A DNA stretch of 23,936 nt from a virus. Under the pieces are notes generated by a model that saw only the letters and a program-made list of their open reading frames with translations, had not been told where the DNA came from and searched no databases. Location of the stretch: positions 1 to 23,936 of the IMG/VR virus record IMGVR_UViG_3300027793_000278; one strand, given 5' to 3'. Both the position numbers and the translations under genes were made by a program. Below, one piece after another: positions 23,364 through 23,936 of the stretch; the stretch's first letter is position 1; every line of letters starts with the position of its first letter.

Positions 23364-23617
23364 CGGCTGCGCCCTCGCAGCTCGCGCTCAGCGTCCTGCG
23401 CCTCGTAGTCCGCACGACGCTGCGCTGCTGCGCGCTCATACTCCGCACGCGACTCCGCGGCCTCCTCGCTGGTGCGCCCCCAGTGCTTGCGCTGCGACGG
23501 CGTCCACGTGCGCTCCGAGGTCGCCAGCGATGGATTGAGCTCTATCTGGCAGCGGCCGCATTTACCGGCGACGAAGCCGACGTGGCGCGGGCACTGCGGC
23601 GGTAGCTGGCCGGGCAT
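23360..23617 (-). CDS. Small zinc-ribbon-like protein, 85 aa
   Basis: ATG 23617 overlaps the upstream stop codon (TGATG). Residues 9-23 contain C-x2-H and, eight residues further, C-x2-C (Cys9, His12, Cys20, Cys23), a possible zinc site. The C-terminal two thirds is a long charged helix (TSEEAAESRAEYERAAAQRR). Similar tiny proteins occur near phage RusA genes, but the role is unknown. It may bind DNA or a partner protein. It is transcribed with RusA through the ATGA overlap. Confidence 0.65.
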   Translation of the reverse strand: MPGQLPPQCPRHVGFVAGKCGRCQIELNPSLATSERTWTPSQRKHWGRTSEEAAESRAEYERAAAQRRADYEAQDAERELRGRSR

Positions 23618-23850
23618 CAGTTCGACGTCCTGTCAGGCCGGATGCTCAGCTCGACGGTGATGCGCTCAAGCCGCATCGGGCACCAGCGCGGCGGTGTCGT
23701 CGGCGGCTCCGTCGCAAGGTCTGGCGACGCAACGACGATGCGGTCGTCCGATACGGTGCACGCGTGCTCGATGGTCATTGAGTCGACGCCGCGGATATCG
23801 GTGCCCAAGAACGGGCACGTCGCGCACCCGTCGAAGATGATCAGTTGCAT
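23617..23850 (-). CDS. Small Cys-rich phage protein, 77 aa
   Basis: I chose ATG 23850 (MQLIIFDGCATCPF) because GGAG lies 8 nt upstream. Longer in-frame starts to 23931 give a Ser/Thr/Ala-rich extension that looks noncoding. Four cysteines (Cys9, Cys12, Cys31, Cys57) and His29 could bind a metal. The end is CPMRLERITVELS, in the style of many small uncharacterised phage proteins. No function is known. The stop codon overlaps the next start. Confidence 0.65.
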   Translation of the reverse strand: MQLIIFDGCATCPFLGTDIRGVDSMTIEHACTVSDDRIVVASPDLATEPPTTPPRWCPMRLERITVELSIRPDRTSN

Positions 23851-23936
23851 TTGCGTTGCTCCGCTCGCGCTGGCGCTCGACACCGACGATCCGACTCGCG
23901 CTGTTGTTTGAGTCGTGCTTGATGCGCGCAAGATTG
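23841..23936 (-). CDS. C-terminal end of an upstream gene cut by the window edge (tentative)
   Basis: A frame open to the right edge ends TGA at 23843-23841, just inside the start of the next gene. Its last 31 residues are basic (for example LKQQRESDRRC and AEQRKCN). The overlap with the downstream start matches the packing style of the rest of the module. There is too little sequence to identify it. Confidence 0.35.
   Translation of the reverse strand, partial: QSCAHQARLKQQRESDRRCRAPARAEQRKCN

Noticed and set aside
1-23936. CRISPR array, tRNA, insertion sequence or toxin-antitoxin/defence genes
   Set aside because: I found no regularly spaced repeats, cloverleaf-like segments, transposase motifs or defence-type domains on either strand. 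The region is filled by virion, packaging and DNA-processing genes.

Overview
The window is one uninterrupted structural and packaging module of a tailed bacteriophage or prophage. Every supportable gene lies on the minus strand, so the module is transcribed from the right edge to the left edge. Genes are packed tightly, often as ATGA, GTGA or TGATG overlaps, or with a Shine-Dalgarno sequence overlapping the previous stop codon. The G+C content is high (by eye roughly two thirds). This makes long antisense reading frames common on the plus strand, and I treat these as shadows. Purine-rich AGGAG-type ribosome sites suggest an ordinary high-GC bacterial host. I see no tRNA, integrase, lysis gene or host gene, so the host and lifestyle cannot be named.

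Layout in transcription order. Positions 23936-21877 hold an accessory/early-type segment: the tail of a gene cut by the window edge, two tiny Cys-rich proteins, a RusA-family Holliday-junction resolvase, and a 343-residue protein with an AT-hook-like motif and a C-terminal helix-turn-helix. Positions 21776-19759 hold the terminase small and large subunits. Positions 19756-14370 hold a Mu-like head block: a DUF935/gp29 portal, a gpF/SPP1-gp7 head morphogenesis protein, a Mu-I-like protease with a nested scaffold (Z-like), a decoration-type protein, and a Mu gpT-like major capsid protein. Positions 14230-10883 hold head-tail connector genes, including a DUF1320-like protein and a gpG/HK97-gp10-like protein. 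Positions 10870-6993 hold a siphovirus-type tail block: major tail protein, two tail-chaperone-position genes and a short tape measure. Positions 6993-1 hold distal tail, hub and peripheral structural proteins, ending in a tandem lectin-fold (LamG-like) protein cut by the left edge. The virion is therefore probably a Mu-type head on a long non-contractile tail. I see no sheath gene, but the window is partial.

The most interesting observation is at the portal/gpF junction. The portal frame ends in an implausible Ser/Thr-rich tail. The frame that carries gpF is open and protein-like for about 58 codons upstream of its first possible start codon, and overlaps the portal end. The two frames are related by a -1 shift, and an in-phase canonical slippery heptamer (CCCTTTC), a 7-nt spacer and a GC-rich hairpin sit where the switch must occur. 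This would produce a 795-residue portal-gpF fusion as a minority product. The same heptamer occurs in phase in the tail-chaperone gene, where -1 frameshifting is classical. A single-base assembly deletion is the main alternative and must be excluded.

Other points are an in-frame internal start with a strong ribosome site inside the protease gene, a compound hairpin and partial repeat behind the capsid gene, an internal drop in G+C within one structural gene, and a C-terminal peptide motif shared by two structural proteins.
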